From Limisphaerales bacterium (lineage in GTDB: Bacteria > Verrucomicrobiota > Verrucomicrobiia > Limisphaerales > PALSA-1396): a DNA stretch of 6,800 nucleotides. The number at the start of each line of letters is the position of its first letter. Positions within the stretch are counted from its first letter, which is position 1. Position numbers and translations under genes: made by a program. Of the stretch, positions 6,588-6,800 are shown one piece after another. The DNA lies in contig PLJQ01000230.1 in NCBI GenBank assembly GCA_003140275.1, positions 20,534 to 27,333 on the forward strand, read 5' to 3'. The notes below the pieces were generated by a model, which worked only from the letters and a program-made list of their open reading frames with translations, was not told the DNA's origin and did no database searches.

Positions 6588-6800
6588 GCCATTTAGTTAG
6601 TGACGAAGGCTCGCCCTCACCCGGGACCTCTCCCCCAGGAGAGGAGGAAGCTTCGTCTGTTCTCAGCAAATCCTGGCGGCCTTTTGCATTCGCCGCTCCG
6701 CACAGTCCAAACGCGGTCCAGCAGAAACTCCCTCTCCTGGGGGAGAGGGTTGGGGTGAGGGCGGACGTACCCTCTGACTTTATACGCTTAACTAAATGGC
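6588..6800. repeat. MITE-like or dispersed hairpin repeat with terminal and internal inverted repeats
   Basis: The left end GCCATTTAGTTA (6588-6599) is the exact reverse complement of TAACTAAATGGC at 6789-6800. Inside lies a second inverted pair: 6612-6644 and 6731-6763 match at 29 of 33 bases when one is inverted. Each inner arm is itself a palindrome, CTCTCC-CCCA-GGAGAG on the left and CTCTCC-TGGG-GGAGAG on the right. The loop between the arms (6645-6730) has no recognisable gene. No transposase is present, so if mobile it would be moved in trans. Inner arms of this CCCTCACCC / CTCTCCCCCAGGAGAGG kind are a known widespread dispersed repeat style in GC-rich bacteria. The right end coincides with the window edge, so the true boundary and any target duplication cannot be seen. 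Confidence 0.7.

Noticed and set aside
6628..6748. CRISPR-like array from the repeated CTCTCC palindromes
   Set aside because: There are only two copies, in inverted orientation and separated by 86 bases, with no cas genes; they form a large hairpin instead.

Overview
The window looks like chromosome of a Verrucomicrobiota (or closely related PVC-group) bacterium. The best lineage clue is the gene at 5487-4084 (minus strand). It has a signal peptide, HEAT-like helices and a C-terminal CxxCH module of the 'Pirellula/Verrucomicrobium-type' putative heme-binding family, which is abundant in Planctomycetes and Verrucomicrobia. GC content is moderately high, and no phage, plasmid, tRNA, rRNA or CRISPR signal is visible.

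Layout. 1-315 is a non-coding leader with several short inverted repeats and a possible autoregulated promoter. 316-4252 (plus strand) is a tight three-gene operon: a short YtrA-type GntR repressor, an ABC-2-type ATPase, and a very long permease. The permease overlaps the ATPase gene by the four bases ATGA. 4084-6481 (minus strand) is a convergent two-gene unit: an NADPH:quinone-reductase-like MDR protein followed 16 bases later by the exported heme-domain protein. 6482-6800 holds the leader of the quinone reductase gene and a 213-base element with terminal inverted repeats and internal palindromes, resembling a MITE or dispersed hairpin repeat.

How the genes may work together. The regulator, ATPase and permease form a complete YtrA/YtrB/permease-style system. 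The repressor probably controls its own operon in response to an unknown ligand, and the ATPase drives the membrane protein. The unusual part is the permease. It carries two consecutive ABC-2-like halves (about 12 membrane segments), one further membrane segment, and then seven RCC1-like repeats that should form a seven-bladed beta-propeller. Positive-inside reasoning puts the propeller outside the cytoplasm. This single-chain transporter plus propeller is the most noteworthy feature. The propeller part is also visibly lower in GC than the membrane part, which suggests a domain acquired by fusion.

A second oddity is the convergent junction. The heme protein reads about 85 residues past the usual end of its family and runs 169 bases antisense into the propeller's last repeat, which suggests a stop-codon loss or frameshift.
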